DNA of 54,939 bases from an uncultured Clostridia bacterium (GTDB taxonomy: Bacteria > Bacillota > Clostridia > Oscillospirales > Acutalibacteraceae). The notes under the pieces are model-generated. The model searched no databases. It saw only the letters and a list, made by a program, of their open reading frames with translations, and was not told the DNA's origin. The stretch spans positions 1-54,939 of the forward strand of contig CANQUV010000017.1 of the NCBI GenBank assembly GCA_947627135.1. Direction: 5' to 3'. Positions 15,598 to 28,638 of this stretch are shown here, one piece after another (the stretch's first letter is position 1; every line of letters begins with the position of its first letter). The position numbers were made by a program, and so were the translations under genes.

Positions 15598-18500
15598 ATG
15601 GAAAATATTGTTTTTGATTCAATTAAAATCGGACTTGCATCTCCGGATAAAATTCGTGAATGGTCTTACGGCGAGGTGAAAAAACCGGAAACTATTAACT
15701 ATCGTACATTAAAACCAGAGCGGGACGGTCTTTTCTGCGAGCGTATTTTCGGACCTACAAAGGACTGGGAATGTCACTGCGGAAAATATAAAAGAATTCG
15801 CTTTAAGGGAAAAGTTTGCGACCGCTGCGGCGTTGAGGTTACAAGAGCAAAAGTAAGAAGAGAACGTATGGGTCACATTGAGCTTGCCGCTCCTGTTTCA
15901 CATATTTGGTATTTTAAAGGTATTCCCTCAAGAATTTCCCTTATGCTTGATATTTCACCCAGAAAACTTGAAGAAGTTTTATATTTTGCATCATATATAG
16001 TAACAGATCCCGGCGATTGCCGTGACCTTGAAAAGAAACAGTTCTTAACAGAGGCTGAATACCGTGATATGCGTGAAAAGTACGAAGATGACTTTGAAGC
16101 CTCTATGGGTGCCGAAGCCATTAAAAAGCTTTTAGAGGAAATCAACCTTGATGAGCTTTCAGAACAGCTTAAAGAGGAACTTGAAGACGCAACAGGTCAG
16201 AAGAGAGTAAGAATTCTTAAAAGACTTGATGTTGTTGAAAGTTTCAGACATTCAGGAAATCGTCCTGAATGGATGATCCTTGATGTTATTCCGGTAATCC
16301 CGCCCGATATCAGACCAATGGTTCAGCTTGACGGCGGCCGTTTTGCAACATCAGATTTAAACGACCTTTACAGAAGGGTTATTAACAGAAATAACCGTCT
16401 TAAAAAACTTATAGATTTACAGGCGCCTGATATTATTATCAGAAACGAAAAGCGTATGCTTCAGGAAGCCGTTGACGCACTTATTGATAACGGCAGAAGA
16501 GGCAGACCTGTTACAGGACCTAACAACAGAGCGTTAAAGTCTCTATCCGATATGCTTAAGGGTAAGCAGGGCAGATTCCGTCAGAACCTTTTAGGTAAGC
16601 GTGTTGACTACTCAGGACGTTCGGTTATCGTTGTAGGACCTGAACTTAAAATGTATCAATGCGGTCTTCCAAAGGAAATGGCTCTGGAACTTTTCAAACC
16701 GTTTGTTATGAAGCGACTTGTTGAAACTAAAGAAGTTATTAACATTAAGGCCGCAAGAAAAGCAGTTGAACGTGCAAAGCCGGAAGTTTGGGACGCCCTT
16801 GAAGTTGTAATTAAGGGACACCCTGTTCTTCTTAACCGTGCGCCTACACTTCACAGACTTGGTATTCAGGCATTTGAGCCTGTACTTGTCGAGGGCAGAG
16901 CGTTAAAGCTTCATCCTCTTTCATGTACGGCTTATAACGCCGATTTTGACGGCGACCAAATGGCTGTCCATGTACCTCTTTCTGCCGAAGCACAGGCAGA
17001 GGCAAGATTTTTAATGCTTGCTGCAAATAACCTTCTGAAGCCTTCAGACGGTCGTCCTGTTGCAGTTCCTACACAGGATATGATTTTGGGTTCTTACTAT
17101 CTTACACTTGATAAAGATGGTGAATTAGGCGAAGGCAAGTGCTTTAAAGATGTTGATGAGGCTATGATGGCTTATCAGACAGGCGTTATTGAACTTCATT
17201 CTAAAATTAAGGTTCGCCGAACAGTTGAATATAATGGTGTTAAAGAAAGCGGTATTATTGATACAACGATCGGCAAAATAATTTTTAACAATCCTATTCC
17301 GCAGGATTTGGGTTTTGTTGACAGAACCGATCCTGAAAACAGATTTAAGCTGGAAATTGACTTTCTTGTTAAAAAGAAAGAACTCGGAAAGATTATTGAC
17401 GCCTGTATTAAGGTTCACGGTACAGAGAAAACTTCTCAAGTACTTGACGCCATTAAATCACAAGGTTATAAATACTCAACAAAGAGTGCTATCACGGTAG
17501 CTGTTTGTGACGCTGAAATCCCGCCTGCAAAAAAAGCCCTTATTCAGGCTGCAGAAGAACAGGTCGATATTATCAGAGACGAATATATGATGGGTCTGCG
17601 TTCAGATGAAGAGCGTTATGAAGAAGTTCTCAAAATTTGGGAAAAGGCAACTAACGATGTTACAGACGCACTTCAAAAAAATCTTGACCGATACAATCCT
17701 ATCTTTATGATGGCTGATTCAGGTGCTCGTGGTAGTATGAGCCAGATTCGTCAGCTTGCAGGTATGCGTGGTCTTATTGCCAATACATCTGGTCAGACAA
17801 TCGAAATTCCTATTCGTGCTAACTACCGTGAAGGTCTTAACATTTTGGAATACTTTATTTCATCTCGTGGTGCTCGTAAAGGTCTTGCAGATACAGCCCT
17901 TAGAACGGCTGACTCCGGTTATCTTACCAGACGTCTTGTTGACGTATCACAGGAAGTTATTATTCATGAAGACGACTGCGGTACTCATGAAGGTCTTGAA
18001 GTATTTGATATTAAGTCAGGCAACAATATTATTGAAACTATGCATGAGCGCTTGATGGGCAGATATTTAGTTGAAGATTTCTGTGATGAAAACGGTAATG
18101 TCCTTGTATCAAAGGATGTAATGATGGGAGACGACGAGGCAGATATTATCTGTAATTCAGGTGTTAAAAGCGTTAAAATCCGAAGCGTTTTAGGATGTCG
18201 TGCAAAACACGGCTCCTGTAAAAAATGTTACGGAGCTAACCTTGCAAACGGTATGCCTGTTACAGTTGGCGAGGCTGTCGGTATTATTGCCGCACAGTCG
18301 ATCGGTGAACCTGGTACACAGCTTACAATGAGAACTTTCCATACCGGTGGTGTTGCATCGGCAGAAGATATTACTCAGGGTCTTCCCCGTGTTGAAGAAC
18401 TGTTCGAGTCCCGTAAGCCTAAGAGCCTTGCAATTATCAGTGAAATTGACGGTGAGGTTAGATTTGAAGATATTAAAAATACCCGTCATGCTGTAATTTA

Positions 18501-19143
18501 TAATAAAGAAACCGGTGAAGAAAGACAGTATCTTATTCCTTTCGGATTCCATGTTAAGGTTACAGAGGGTGAATACATTAAGAAGGGTGATAAAATCACC
18601 GACGGTGCTGTTAATCCTCACGATATTCTTGAAATTCTCGGTACGGATGCAGTTCAGGATTACCTTATTTCCGAGGTACAGAGTACCTACCGCTTACAGG
18701 GTGTTGATATTAACGATAAGCATATTGAAATTATCGTTCGTCAAATGCTCAAAAAGGTTAAAGTAGACGATCCGGGAAGCACAAACTTTATGCCCGGTCA
18801 GATGTATGACAGAAATGAAGTTCTCCTTGCAAACGAAGAAATCCAGAAAAGAATTGCAAACGGCGAAACAGACCTTCAGGAAGCAACATATACTCAGCTT
18901 CTGCTTGGTATTACAAAGGCGGCTCTTGCAACAGACAGTTTCCTTTCGGCAGCGTCATTCCAAGAAACAACAAGAGTTCTTACAGACGCCGCTATCAAGG
19001 GTAAGGTTGATCCGCTTCTCGGTCTTAAAGAAAATGTTATTATCGGTAAGATTATTCCTGCCGGCACAGGTATGAGAAGATACAGAGATGTAGAGCTTGA
19101 AGAAAATTCATATATCTCAGTTCCTCAGACTGTTAACCAGTAA
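15598..19143 (+). CDS. rpoC: RNA polymerase beta-prime subunit
   Basis: 1181 residues. It has an N-terminal zinc ribbon (CHCGKYK and CDRCGVE), the catalytic metal-binding loop [12 protein letters not shown] near residue 450, the bridge/trigger helix region ([21 protein letters not shown]) and a second zinc site ([15 protein letters not shown]). Length and order are those of Firmicutes RpoC, without the large insertions of proteobacteria. An AAGGAGG site precedes the ATG. It is co-transcribed with rpoB and ends at its own terminator. Confidence 0.99.
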   Translation: MENIVFDSIKIGLASPDKIREWSYGEVKKPETINYRTLKPERDGLFCERIFGPTKDWECHCGKYKRIRFKGKVCDRCGVEVTRAKVRRERMGHIELAAPVSHIWYFKGIPSRISLMLDISPRKLEEVLYFASYIVTDPGDCRDLEKKQFLTEAEYRDMREKYEDDFEASMGAEAIKKLLEEINLDELSEQLKEELEDATGQKRVRILKRLDVVESFRHSGNRPEWMILDVIPVIPPDIRPMVQLDGGRFATSDLNDLYRRVINRNNRLKKLIDLQAPDIIIRNEKRMLQEAVDALIDNGRRGRPVTGPNNRALKSLSDMLKGKQGRFRQNLLGKRVDYSGRSVIVVGPELKMYQCGLPKEMALELFKPFVMKRLVETKEVINIKAARKAVERAKPEVWDALEVVIKGHPVLLNRAPTLHRLGIQAFEPVLVEGRALKLHPLSCTAYNADFDGDQMAVHVPLSAEAQAEARFLMLAANNLLKPSDGRPVAVPTQDMILGSYYLTLDKDGELGEGKCFKDVDEAMMAYQTGVIELHSKIKVRRTVEYNGVKESGIIDTTIGKIIFNNPIPQDLGFVDRTDPENRFKLEIDFLVKKKELGKIIDACIKVHGTEKTSQVLDAIKSQGYKYSTKSAITVAVCDAEIPPAKKALIQAAEEQVDIIRDEYMMGLRSDEERYEEVLKIWEKATNDVTDALQKNLDRYNPIFMMADSGARGSMSQIRQLAGMRGLIANTSGQTIEIPIRANYREGLNILEYFISSRGARKGLADTALRTADSGYLTRRLVDVSQEVIIHEDDCGTHEGLEVFDIKSGNNIIETMHERLMGRYLVEDFCDENGNVLVSKDVMMGDDEADIICNSGVKSVKIRSVLGCRAKHGSCKKCYGANLANGMPVTVGEAVGIIAAQSIGEPGTQLTMRTFHTGGVASAEDITQGLPRVEELFESRKPKSLAIISEIDGEVRFEDIKNTRHAVIYNKETGEERQYLIPFGFHVKVTEGEYIKKGDKITDGAVNPHDILEILGTDAVQDYLISEVQSTYRLQGVDINDKHIEIIVRQMLKKVKVDDPGSTNFMPGQMYDRNEVLLANEEIQKRIANGETDLQEATYTQLLLGITKAALATDSFLSAASFQETTRVLTDAAIKGKVDPLLGLKENVIIGKIIPAGTGMRRYRDVELEENSYISVPQTVNQ

Positions 19144-19160
19144 TTTGATTTTTTAAATAC

Positions 19161-19200
19161 AGCCTCAATGACAATTTTGTCATTGAGGCTTGCCGTTTTA
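19161..19200 (+). terminator. Terminator of rpoBC
   Basis: AGCCTCAATGACAA (19161-19174) pairs with TTGTCATTGAGGCT (19177-19190), followed by TGCCGTTTT; the T-tract is short. Confidence 0.65.
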
Positions 19201-19319
19201 ACAAATGATTTAATTTGAGGGGCGGATGATAAGAGTATTATGAGAAGTTTAAAAAATTTTTGTTCAGTTTTTTCATAAAATCTTTTATCACATATTTTCC
19301 CGAAAAATCTTAAAAAAAG

Positions 19320-19348
19320 TTGACAAAACCATAACATTTATGATAATA
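19320..19348 (+). promoter_or_regulatory. Promoter of rpsL-rpsG-fusA
   Basis: Consensus TTGACA, 17-bp spacer, ATAATA (or GATAAT with 16 bp). Confidence 0.65.
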
Positions 19349-19574
19349 TATTTAATTGTCGAGCAGTAGCTTTTTTATACTTGAAAGAGTATATAAACTT
19401 GCTAAAAATGCCAATAAAAACACATTTTTTATGTTTATTTCCGACATCTTCAATTATGCAAAATGCTCGGATATGTAAAGCCCATCGGCTCTATCATATT
19501 TGCTGTTATTTAGGCACATAATAAAAAAGTGCCAATTAACATATAAAATTTAATTTTTTGAAAGGAGGAAAAAT

Positions 19575-19994
19575 ATGCCAACCTTTAACCAATTGGTACG
19601 CAAAGGCAGACAGGTAACTGAAAAGAAGGCTAAAGCACCTGCTCTTTTAAAAGGATGGAACTCAAAGAAGCGTCGTCCTATCGATCAGAGCTCCCCGCAA
19701 AAAAGAGGTGTTTGTACTGCTGTTAAAACAGCTACCCCTAAAAAGCCTAACTCAGCACTTAGAAAAATTGCCAGAGTAAGACTTTCTAACGGTATCGAAG
19801 TCAGTTCCTACATTCCCGGCGTTGGTCATAACTTACAGGAGCACTCTGTTGTTCTTATCAGAGGCGGCCGTGTTAAAGACTTACCTGGTGTTCGTTACCA
19901 CATCATCAGAGGAACCCTTGATGCTCAAGGCGTTGCTCAGCGTATGCAAGCCCGTTCAAAATACGGTGCAAAGCGTCCAAAGAAAGGTAAATAA
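19575..19994 (+). CDS. rpsL: 30S ribosomal protein S12
   Basis: 139 residues. The decoding-centre protein starts [12 protein letters not shown] and contains [17 protein letters not shown] and the loop [13 protein letters not shown]. The lysine of TPKKPN and the HNLQEHS loop are the unmodified forms associated with streptomycin sensitivity. An AAAGGAGG site precedes the start. First gene of the str operon, followed by rpsG after 159 nt. Confidence 0.98.
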   Translation: MPTFNQLVRKGRQVTEKKAKAPALLKGWNSKKRRPIDQSSPQKRGVCTAVKTATPKKPNSALRKIARVRLSNGIEVSSYIPGVGHNLQEHSVVLIRGGRVKDLPGVRYHIIRGTLDAQGVAQRMQARSKYGAKRPKKGK

Positions 19995-20153
19995 GGAATT
20001 GACAAAACTACCCTGAATTAAGTTAATTAGTGACTGTAATGCTATACAGGACTTTATATATATTTGTTATAATAAAACGTCTTGTTGGCATACGGGAGTT
20101 TGTCGCTTTCGAGTACCTATGATATCTCAATTATTGTGAAGGAGGGAAGCAAA

Positions 20154-20624
20154 GTGCCAAGAAGAGGTTCTATTGCAAAGCGTGACGTATTACCAGATCC
20201 GCTTTATAATTCAAAACTTGTTACCCGTCTTATCAACAACATTATGTACGACGGTAAAAAGGGCGTTGCTCAAAAAATCGTTTACGGTGCATTTGAAATC
20301 GTTCAGGATAAGACAGGTAAAGACCCATTAGAGGTTTTTGAACAGGCTATGGAAAATGTAATGCCTGTTCTCGAGGTTAAAGCCCGTCGTGTCGGCGGTG
20401 CAACATATCAGGTTCCTATGGAAGTTAGACCCGAAAGAAGACAGACTTTAGGTCTTCGTTGGATCTCAACTTACTCAAGAGCCCGCAGTGAAAAAACAAT
20501 GAAAGAAAGACTTGCAGGCGAAATTCTTGATGCTATCAACGGTGCAGGCGGCGCTGCCAAGAAGCGTGACGATACACATAAAATGGCAGAAGCTAACAAG
20601 GCTTTCGCACATTACAGATGGTAA
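20154..20624 (+). CDS. rpsG: 30S ribosomal protein S7
   Basis: 156 residues, the standard length, from a GTG at 20154 preceded by AAGGAGG. A longer in-frame extension lacks homology to the family, since S7 starts [17 protein letters not shown]7 nucleates assembly of the 30S head by binding 16S rRNA. The motifs [14 protein letters not shown] and LRWISTYSR are intact. A TATAAT at 20068-20073 might give an internal promoter, without a good -35. Confidence 0.98.
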   Translation: MPRRGSIAKRDVLPDPLYNSKLVTRLINNIMYDGKKGVAQKIVYGAFEIVQDKTGKDPLEVFEQAMENVMPVLEVKARRVGGATYQVPMEVRPERRQTLGLRWISTYSRARSEKTMKERLAGEILDAINGAGGAAKKRDDTHKMAEANKAFAHYRW

Positions 20625-20660
20625 TAAATCTTTTGATGAAATTAGAAGAAGGAGGATTTT

Positions 20661-22754
20661 ATGCCAAGGCAGGTTTCACTTGAACAAACAAGAAATATCG
20701 GTATCATGGCGCATATCGATGCCGGTAAAACAACAACCACAGAGCGTATCCTGTTCTACACAGGTATCAACCATAAAATTGGCGAAACCCACGACGGCGG
20801 CGCAACAATGGACTGGATGGTACAGGAACAGGAAAGAGGTATTACAATTACCTCTGCTGCCACAACTTGTTTCTGGAATGACAGCAACAATAAAAAAGTA
20901 AGAATCAATATTATTGATACTCCCGGACACGTTGACTTCACTGTTGAAGTTGAACGTTCATTAAGAGTTCTTGACGGTTCTGTTACTGTTCTTTGTGCAA
21001 AAGGCGGCGTTGAACCACAGTCAGAAACAGTTTGGCGTCAGGCTGACAACTACGGCGTACCAAGAATGGTATTTGTAAATAAGATGGATATTATGGGCGC
21101 TGATTTTTACAGAGTTGTTCAGATGATGAAAGACAGATTAAAATGTAATGCTGTTCCGATTCAGTTACCAATCGGAGCAGAGGACACATTCAAAGGTATA
21201 GTTGATCTCGTAAAAATGAAAGCCGAAGTTTATTATGATGAACTCGGTAAAGATATGAGAGAAGAAGAAATTCCTGAAGATATGAAGGAAATCGCACAGA
21301 AATATCATGATGAGCTTATCGAGGCTGTTGCAGAACAGGACGAAGCTTTAATGGAAAAATATTTCTCCGGCGAAGAGCTTACAGAAGCAGAAATTAAAGC
21401 TACCATACGTAAGTGCACAATAGAAAACACAATGGTTCCCGTAACCTGCGGTACAGCGTACCGTAACAAAGGTGTTCAAAAGCTACTTGACGCTATTGTT
21501 GACTATATGCCGGCTCCAACAGATGTTCCTGCTATTAAGGGTGTAAACCCTGAAACAGATGAGGAAGATGTAAGACATTCTTCCGATGAAGAGCCGTTCT
21601 CAGCTCTTGCATTTAAAATTGCTACTGACCCTTATGTTGGTAAACTCTGCTTCTTCAGAGTTTATTCAGGTATGATCAATGCAGGTCAGACAGTATATAA
21701 CTCATCTAAAGATAACAACGAGCGTGTTGGCCGTATCCTTCAGATGCACGCTAACGACAGAAAAGATATTGATTGCTGTTATGCAGGTGATATAGCAGCT
21801 GCTGTTGGTCTTAAAAATACAACAACTGGCGACACTCTCTGTGATGAGAAACATCCTATTATCCTTGAATCAATGGAATTCCCTGATCCTGTTATCCGTG
21901 TGGCTATTGAGCCTAAAACTAAAGCAGGTCAGGAAAAAATGGGTATTGCTCTTGCAAAGCTTGCGGAAGAAGACCCTACATTCAAGGCTTATACTGATGA
22001 AGAAACAGGACAAACTATTATCGCAGGTATGGGTGAGCTTCACCTTGAAATTATTGTTGACAGACTTCTGCGTGAATTTAAAGTAGAAGCTAACATCGGT
22101 AAACCACAGGTTGCATATAAAGAAACAATCAGAACAAATGCGTCTGTTGATGAAAAATATGCAAGACAGTCAGGCGGTAAAGGACAGTACGGTCATGTTA
22201 AGATCAATATATCACCAAATCCGGGCAAAGGCTACGAATTTGTAAACAACATTGTAGGCGGTGCTATTCCTAAGGAATATATCCCTGCTGTTGACCAAGG
22301 TATTCAGGGAGCTATGCTTTCAGGAGTACTTGCAGGTTATAATGTAGTTGATGTTAAGGTTGAGTTATACGATGGTTCTTACCATGAGGTAGACTCATCT
22401 GAAATGGCATTTAAAATTGCAGGTTCAATGGCATTTAAATCAGCTATGAAAAAGGCTGATCCGGTACTTCTTGAACCTATTATGAAAGTTACCGTTATCG
22501 TTCCGGAAGAATACATGGGTGATGTTATCGGCGACCTTAACTCTCGCCGTGGTATGATTCAGGGTATGGAAGCAGAAAACGGTGCACAGAGAATCAATGC
22601 TCAGGTTCCGCTTTCAGAAATGTTCGGTTATGCTACTGATATGCGTTCTAAAACACAGGGTCGTGGTCAGTATGTAATGGAGCCGGACACTTATGCAGAA
22701 GTTCCTAAGAATATTGCAGAAAAAATTATGAGCGAAAGAACAAAGAAAGACTGA
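20661..22754 (+). CDS. fusA: Translation elongation factor G
   Basis: 697 residues. The GTPase drives ribosomal translocation. G-motifs are [19 protein letters not shown] (residues 16-34), DTPGHVDF (about 86) and NKMD (about 140). Domains II-V are complete, including GMGELHLEI and RGMIQGME. Only one fusA-type gene is in the window. It follows rpsG by 36 nt with an AAGGAGG site. Confidence 0.99.
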   Translation: MPRQVSLEQTRNIGIMAHIDAGKTTTTERILFYTGINHKIGETHDGGATMDWMVQEQERGITITSAATTCFWNDSNNKKVRINIIDTPGHVDFTVEVERSLRVLDGSVTVLCAKGGVEPQSETVWRQADNYGVPRMVFVNKMDIMGADFYRVVQMMKDRLKCNAVPIQLPIGAEDTFKGIVDLVKMKAEVYYDELGKDMREEEIPEDMKEIAQKYHDELIEAVAEQDEALMEKYFSGEELTEAEIKATIRKCTIENTMVPVTCGTAYRNKGVQKLLDAIVDYMPAPTDVPAIKGVNPETDEEDVRHSSDEEPFSALAFKIATDPYVGKLCFFRVYSGMINAGQTVYNSSKDNNERVGRILQMHANDRKDIDCCYAGDIAAAVGLKNTTTGDTLCDEKHPIILESMEFPDPVIRVAIEPKTKAGQEKMGIALAKLAEEDPTFKAYTDEETGQTIIAGMGELHLEIIVDRLLREFKVEANIGKPQVAYKETIRTNASVDEKYARQSGGKGQYGHVKINISPNPGKGYEFVNNIVGGAIPKEYIPAVDQGIQGAMLSGVLAGYNVVDVKVELYDGSYHEVDSSEMAFKIAGSMAFKSAMKKADPVLLEPIMKVTVIVPEEYMGDVIGDLNSRRGMIQGMEAENGAQRINAQVPLSEMFGYATDMRSKTQGRGQYVMEPDTYAEVPKNIAEKIMSERTKKD

Positions 22755-22802
22755 TTTTAGTAAATTTCTTTGGTGTTGCAATCAATATTTTCGTAAAATG
22801 TA

Positions 22803-22831
22803 TTGCATTTTTAAAAAAATATTGTTAAAAT
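22803..22831 (+). promoter_or_regulatory. Promoter of tuf
   Basis: TTGCAT, 17-bp spacer, TAAAAT in the 125-bp gap between fusA and tuf, so tuf can be made independently of the upstream operon. Confidence 0.55.
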
Positions 22832-22879
22832 AACTATAAACTATTAAGTAATTTTTACACATTAAGGAGGAAATTTCCA

Positions 22880-24082
<1,203 letters not shown>

Positions 24083-24109
24083 TTTTACAATTATTTACTT
24101 TAATAAATT

Positions 24110-24141
24110 AAGGCAAGCTGATTTTCAGCTTGCCTTTTTTT
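24110..24141 (+). terminator. Terminator of tuf
   Basis: AAGGCAAGCTG (24110-24120) pairs with CAGCTTGCCTT (24126-24136), followed by T residues. Confidence 0.85.
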
Positions 24142-24202
24142 AAGCAAAAATCTTGCCATTAAAACAGCTCTTTTAGGAAGCTGTAATTTAAAAATATTTA
24201 TC

Positions 24203-24694
24203 TTATAGTGTATGATAAAAAGGTATAATATCCTCATAAGTTCCGTCTTTAAGCAGGAAACCGCCCTTAATTACGCCCAATTTCTCAAATCCTAATTTCT
24301 TATATAAATTTACAGCACTTTTATTGCTTTTAACGACCGCATTAAACTGTAAAATTTTAAAACCTAGTTCTTTGCCTTTTTTCATTGAATGTTTAACGAG
24401 CATTTCTCCTATGCCCAAACCTCTTGATTTTGACGATACTGCATAACTTGCATTTGAAATATGTCCGCATCTTCCTACATTATTTGGGTGGAGTATGTAA
24501 AGTCCCAAAATTTGCTTTGTTTTTGTATCCTCTGCAACTCCGGTAAAGCTTTGAGAACCAAAAAAATCCAAAGCAGTTTCTTCATTAAGTAAGTTCATCT
24601 GCGGAAAAGCTGCTCCGTCCTCTACAACCTCATTCCATATATGGGTAATTGCCGGAAGATCGGATTTTGTAAACTCTCTTATAATTATTTGCAT
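24203..24694 (-). CDS. GNAT-family N-acetyltransferase
   Basis: 163 residues. A GNAT fold is shown by IIIREFTKSDLPAI at the start, the acetyl-CoA loop SRGLGIGEMLVKHSM (about 90-105) and the closing NKSAVNLYKKLGFEKLG. The substrate is not evident; relatives act on small molecules or proteins. The ATG at 24694 is chosen because GGAG lies 6 nt before it; an upstream TTG overlaps that site. It follows gap in the same direction but is separated from it by a terminator. Confidence 0.85.
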   Translation of the reverse strand: MQIIIREFTKSDLPAITHIWNEVVEDGAAFPQMNLLNEETALDFFGSQSFTGVAEDTKTKQILGLYILHPNNVGRCGHISNASYAVSSKSRGLGIGEMLVKHSMKKGKELGFKILQFNAVVKSNKSAVNLYKKLGFEKLGVIKGGFLLKDGTYEDIIPFYHTL

Positions 24695-24708
24695 AATATT
24701 CTCCAAAC

Positions 24709-24736
24709 AAAAAGGCAGAGTTTAAAACTCTGCCTT
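24709..24736 (-). terminator. Terminator of gap
   Basis: AAGGCAGAGTTT (24712-24723) and AAACTCTGCCTT (24725-24736) form a perfect stem. The T-tract is on the minus strand. Confidence 0.8.
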
Positions 24737-24757
24737 AATAAATTTATTATTTATCAA

Positions 24758-25789
24758 TTAGCCTAATTCAGCAAAATATTTAATTGTTCTTACCATCTGG
24801 CTTGTGTAGCTGTTTTCGTTATCATACCAAGAAACAACCTGTACTTCATAAAGATCGTCAGAAATTTTTGAAACCATTGTTTGTGTAGCGTCAAAGAGTG
24901 AACCGAAACGCATACCGATAACATCAGAAGAAACGATTTGATCTTCGTTATAACCGAATGATTCTGAAGCAGCAGCTTTCATAGCAGCGTTGATTCCTTC
25001 AACGGTTACATCGTTACCCTTTACAACAGCTGTAAGAATTGTAGTTGAACCTGTTGGAACAGGAACACGCTGTGCAGAACCGATAAGTTTACCGTTAAGT
25101 TCAGGAATTACAAGACCGATAGCTTTAGCAGCACCTGTTGAGTTAGGAACAATGTTTGCAGCGCCTGCTCTTGCTCTTCTTAGATCGCCTTTTCTGTGAG
25201 GACCGTCAAGGATCATCTGATCGCCTGTGTAAGCGTGGATTGTAGACATAATACCGCTCTGAATTTCTGCATATTTGTTAAGAGTATCAGCCATAGGAGC
25301 TAAACAGTTAGTTGTGCATGATGCAGCAGAGATAATTGTATCATCCGATGTAAGAGTTTTTTCGTTTACGCTATAAACGATAGTTTTAAGGTCGTTACCT
25401 GCAGGAGCAGAAATAACAACTTTTTTAGCACCTGCATCAATATGAGCCTGTGATTTAGCCTTTGATGTGTAGAAACCTGTACATTCAAGAACTACATCTA
25501 CGCCGATCTCACCCCATGGGAGTTCTGCAGCATTTGGTTTAGCATAAATTGTGATTTCTTTTCCGTCAACGATAATTGAGCTTTCGCCGGCCTCAACAGT
25601 ATGAAGGTTCTCACCTAATTTACCGCAGTAACCGCCTTGAGCTGTATCGTACTTAAGAAGGTTTGCGAGCATTTTAGGATCTGTAAGATCGTTGATAGCT
25701 ACTACCTCATAACCTTCTGCACCAAACATTTGTCTGAATGCAAGACGACCGATACGGCCGAAGCCGTTAATTGCAACTTTTACTGACAT
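24758..25789 (-). CDS. gap: Glyceraldehyde-3-phosphate dehydrogenase
   Basis: 343 residues. The NAD-dependent glycolytic enzyme oxidises glyceraldehyde-3-phosphate to 1,3-bisphosphoglycerate. The Rossmann motif [14 protein letters not shown] is at 7-20, and the catalytic cysteine is Cys158 in [27 protein letters not shown] closes the protein. The asparagine-aspartate region INDLTD at about 32 fits NAD preference. The start follows AGGAGG. The gene stands alone, not with pgk or tpi. Confidence 0.98.
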   Translation of the reverse strand: MSVKVAINGFGRIGRLAFRQMFGAEGYEVVAINDLTDPKMLANLLKYDTAQGGYCGKLGENLHTVEAGESSIIVDGKEITIYAKPNAAELPWGEIGVDVVLECTGFYTSKAKSQAHIDAGAKKVVISAPAGNDLKTIVYSVNEKTLTSDDTIISAASCTTNCLAPMADTLNKYAEIQSGIMSTIHAYTGDQMILDGPHRKGDLRRARAGAANIVPNSTGAAKAIGLVIPELNGKLIGSAQRVPVPTGSTTILTAVVKGNDVTVEGINAAMKAAASESFGYNEDQIVSSDVIGMRFGSLFDATQTMVSKISDDLYEVQVVSWYDNENSYTSQMVRTIKYFAELG

Positions 25790-25823
25790 AAAAAAATTCC
25801 TCCTGTAAAATTAAGGTAATTAT

Positions 25824-25852
25824 ATGATATTACATTTTTGTAGGAATTTCAA
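25824..25852 (-). promoter_or_regulatory. Promoter of gap
   Basis: TTGAAA, 17-bp spacer, TATCAT on the minus strand, about 35 bp before the gap start. Confidence 0.5.
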
Positions 25853-26016
25853 GAGCTTTGACAAGAATTTAACAAAATTTTTTCCAATTTTATAATTTGC
25901 AATTAAAAAAAGCATTTAACATTGAAAAATTTGTTTATTTCTAATCTAAAGATGTAAATATCATTAAGTATAATACCGATTTGCAATTATTATCTGCGGC
26001 TTTTGTACATTTATTC

Positions 26017-26045
26017 TTGACATTATTTTGCTTTTCATATACAAT
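26017..26045 (+). promoter_or_regulatory. Promoter of rny
   Basis: Consensus TTGACA, 17-bp spacer, TACAAT. Confidence 0.6.
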
Positions 26046-26377
26046 ATACTAGTACCATAGTAAAATGGTGCAGAATAGGTGTGCTTATAAGATTAAAACA
26101 CACTAAATTCTTATTTTTTAATCAGACTCGTTAAGAGCCGTTATAAATAGATATTTTTTATATACCTTTTTTATTTTGTTTTGTCCGCTTATTTGCAGAT
26201 ACAAACATTATACTCGATTTTTCCGCATAGCGGACTTACATATATACTTTATATACTAAATTATATAATAAATAAAATATTTTTGGGAAAAGTGAATATC
26301 TTAAATTAACGGCACCAGTGAGTTGATTTTGATCGTATTTAAACTTTAGAAAACATCAAATCAAGGAGGTGTCAGGC

Positions 26378-27931
26378 ATGCAACTATGGTTAAGTATAGT
26401 ACTAATTGTTGCAGCGCTGCTGATAGGTGCGGCAATAGGCGTAGCAGTTGGTATTATATACAGAAAAAGTGTTGCAGAAAAAGAAATCGGCAGTGCCGAG
26501 CAGGAAGCTAACAAGATTGTTTCCGAGGCCATTAAAACTGCTGAAGCCAAGAAAAAAGAAGCACTCTTGGAGGGTAAGGATGAGCTTCACCGTCTGAGAA
26601 ATGAAAATGACAAGGAAATTGCTGAAAGAAGAAAAGAAGTTCAGCGTCAGGAAAGAAGAATTCAGCAAAAAGAAGAGACCCTTGACAAAAAAATTGACAA
26701 TGTCGAAGTTAAAGAAGAACGTGTAAATAAAAAACTTAAAGATGTTGAGGGTAAGCTTGTAGAAATTGAGCAAATTAAAAAAAGTCAGTTTGAAATGCTG
26801 GAAAGAATTTCAGGTTATACTGCCGAACAAGCTAAAAATTACTTGCTTGAGCAGTTAGAGCAGGAATTGACCCATGAAAAAGCTGTTAAAATTATGGATT
26901 ATGAACAGCAGATTAAAGATGAATCAGACAAGCTGGCGAGAAATATTATTTCTTTATCAATTCAAAGGCTCGCAGCAGATCAGGTCGCAGAGGCTACGGT
27001 TTCGGTCGTACCGTTGCCAAATGATGAAATGAAGGGCAGAATTATCGGCCGTGAGGGAAGAAATATAAGGGCTATTGAAACTATAACAGGTGTAGACCTT
27101 ATTATTGACGATACTCCTGAAGCAATTACACTTTCAAGCTTTGAACCTGTAAGAAGAGAAGTTGCTAGAATTGCTCTTGAAAGACTTATTTCAGACGGAA
27201 GGATCCACCCTGCAAGAATTGAAGAAATGGTTGATAAGGCACGCAGAGAAGTTGACGCAACTATTAAACAAGAGGGTGAAAGAGCCGTTATGGAAGTGGG
27301 AATAAACGGCATACACCCTGAACTTATTAAACTTTTAGGAAGATTAAAATATCGTACAAGCTACGGTCAAAATGTTCTCAATCATTCTCTGGAAGTTGCT
27401 TACCTTTCAGGTATTATGGCTTCTGAACTGGGTATTGATCCCACAGTTGCAAAGCGTGCGGGTTTATTGCACGATATAGGTAAGGCGTTAGACCACGAAA
27501 TGGAAGGAACTCATATTGAGTTAGGCGTAAATGTTGCAAGAAAGTTTAAAGAGAGCGACGCCGTAATTCACGCTATCCATGCTCATCACGGTGATGTAGA
27601 AGCCAAAACTATTGTTGCCTGTATTGTTCAGGCGGCAGATGCTATTTCGGCGGCTCGTCCGGGAGCAAGAAGAGAAAACCTTGAAAATTATATTAAAAGA
27701 CTTCAAAAACTTGAAGAAGTTGCTTCTTCATTTGAAGGAGTTGAGCGTTCATTCGCCATTCAGGCCGGCAGAGAAGTAAGAATTATGGTTAAACCGGAAA
27801 TAGTTAATGATGAAAGAATGATTCCGTTAGCAAGAGAAATTTGCAAAAAAATTGAAGAAGATCTTGAATATCCGGGTCAAATTAAGGTTAATATTATCAG
27901 AGAAAACCGTGCGGTAGATTTTGCAAAATAA
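26378..27931 (+). CDS. rny: Ribonuclease Y
   Basis: 517 residues from the ATG 8 nt after AAGGAGG; a GTG three codons earlier overlaps that site. RNase Y is the membrane-anchored endonuclease that starts mRNA decay in Firmicutes. Residues 1-27 are a membrane helix, about 30-190 a charged coiled coil, then a KH domain with [15 protein letters not shown] (about 222-236) and an HD domain with [12 protein letters not shown] (about 365). The leader is long and has hairpins, possibly for autoregulation. Confidence 0.97.
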   Translation: MQLWLSIVLIVAALLIGAAIGVAVGIIYRKSVAEKEIGSAEQEANKIVSEAIKTAEAKKKEALLEGKDELHRLRNENDKEIAERRKEVQRQERRIQQKEETLDKKIDNVEVKEERVNKKLKDVEGKLVEIEQIKKSQFEMLERISGYTAEQAKNYLLEQLEQELTHEKAVKIMDYEQQIKDESDKLARNIISLSIQRLAADQVAEATVSVVPLPNDEMKGRIIGREGRNIRAIETITGVDLIIDDTPEAITLSSFEPVRREVARIALERLISDGRIHPARIEEMVDKARREVDATIKQEGERAVMEVGINGIHPELIKLLGRLKYRTSYGQNVLNHSLEVAYLSGIMASELGIDPTVAKRAGLLHDIGKALDHEMEGTHIELGVNVARKFKESDAVIHAIHAHHGDVEAKTIVACIVQAADAISAARPGARRENLENYIKRLQKLEEVASSFEGVERSFAIQAGREVRIMVKPEIVNDERMIPLAREICKKIEEDLEYPGQIKVNIIRENRAVDFAK

Positions 27932-27951
27932 ATTAATTTAATTTAGTATTT

Positions 27952-27988
27952 AAATGGCTGTCTCAATTTTATTGAGACAGCCATTTTT
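27952..27988 (+). terminator. Terminator of rny
   Basis: AAATGGCTGTCTCAAT (27952-27967) and its inverted copy (27971-27986) form a perfect 16-bp stem with T residues at its end. Confidence 0.85.
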
Positions 27989-28028
27989 GCACCTTTTACA
28001 ATTACGAAGCAAATTGCTTATTGTATGT

Positions 28029-28475
28029 TTAATTTATATTAAAAATTTTCTTTTTGCTTTTTTTAGCATATTTAACAGCTTCATAAGCACCGCCGAAATT
28101 TCTGTTAACACACGATATAACAAATTCGCTATTGTCAATCATCCATTTGTTTCTTAGTTTTATTGCTCTTTTATAATGTGCCCCTGCAAATTCCTCCGGA
28201 ATAAGAATAGAATCATAGTTAGTATTATAGAACTCTTTATTTACATTGATATCATTTGTAAAATAGGGATATACTAAAATAAGTTTTATATCCACATACT
28301 TCTTCTTTAATTTTCTTACGGCAGTTGAAAATATTTTATCAAAATCTCCCATACCTCCTTTATAAAAAAGATCTACAAATTTGTTTTCAATTAAATCTAT
28401 AAGTATTTTTTCAATTTTTGAATCAATATTTATATAAATATTTCTGTGTCCGAATCCACAACATTTCTTTTTCAT
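28029..28475 (-). CDS. SLOG-like nucleotide-binding-fold protein
   Basis: 148 residues from the ATG at 28475, which follows GAGG; a longer frame start has no ribosome site. KCCGFGHRNI at the N-terminus, FYKGGMGDFDKIF near 45-58, LILVYPYF and, near the C-terminus, DNSEFVISCVNRNFGGAYEAVKYAKK follow the plan of SLOG (DprA/YpsA/LOG-like) Rossmann proteins, which bind nucleotide-derived ligands. It is divergent from an XRE regulator, and a palindrome lies in its promoter. The function is unknown. Confidence 0.65.
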   Translation of the reverse strand: MKKKCCGFGHRNIYINIDSKIEKILIDLIENKFVDLFYKGGMGDFDKIFSTAVRKLKKKYVDIKLILVYPYFTNDINVNKEFYNTNYDSILIPEEFAGAHYKRAIKLRNKWMIDNSEFVISCVNRNFGGAYEAVKYAKKSKKKIFNIN

Positions 28476-28638
28476 TTTTTCCTCGGTATATTGCATTTAT
28501 TAGATCAATTACTATTTATTTTGTGACTATATAATATTTTACACTATTGATTAGTGTATGTCAATAATTTTAGGCGCACAGTTAAGGTGTGCTAAATCTA
28601 TGTATATAGTACAATTGTGTACATAGGCGGTGAATAAT
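28476..28638. promoter_or_regulatory. Shared divergent promoter region with operators
   Basis: Leftward promoter: TTGACA (28564-28559), 17 bp, TAAAAT (28541-28536). Rightward promoter: TTAAGG (28582-28587), 17 bp, TATAGT (28605-28610). A perfect palindrome ACACTA-N5-TAGTGT (28541-28557) fills the leftward spacer. GCACA-N7-TGTGC (28576-28592) overlaps the rightward -35. These are likely binding sites of the adjacent regulator. Confidence 0.6.

Larger units (their letters stand above)
19144..19574. other. Intergenic region and rpsL leader
   Basis: Holds the rpoC terminator, an AT-rich stretch, the rpsL promoter and a roughly 220-nt leader. In the leader CGAGCA (19360-19365) can pair with TGCTCG (19464-19469). 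No gene is seen. Confidence 0.5.
25790..26377. other. Divergent promoter region gap / rny
   Basis: Carries the leftward gap promoter and the rightward rny promoter. The rny transcript would have a leader of about 320 nt with GTCCGCT (26183-26189) able to pair with AGCGGAC (26229-26235). No gene is seen. Confidence 0.5.
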
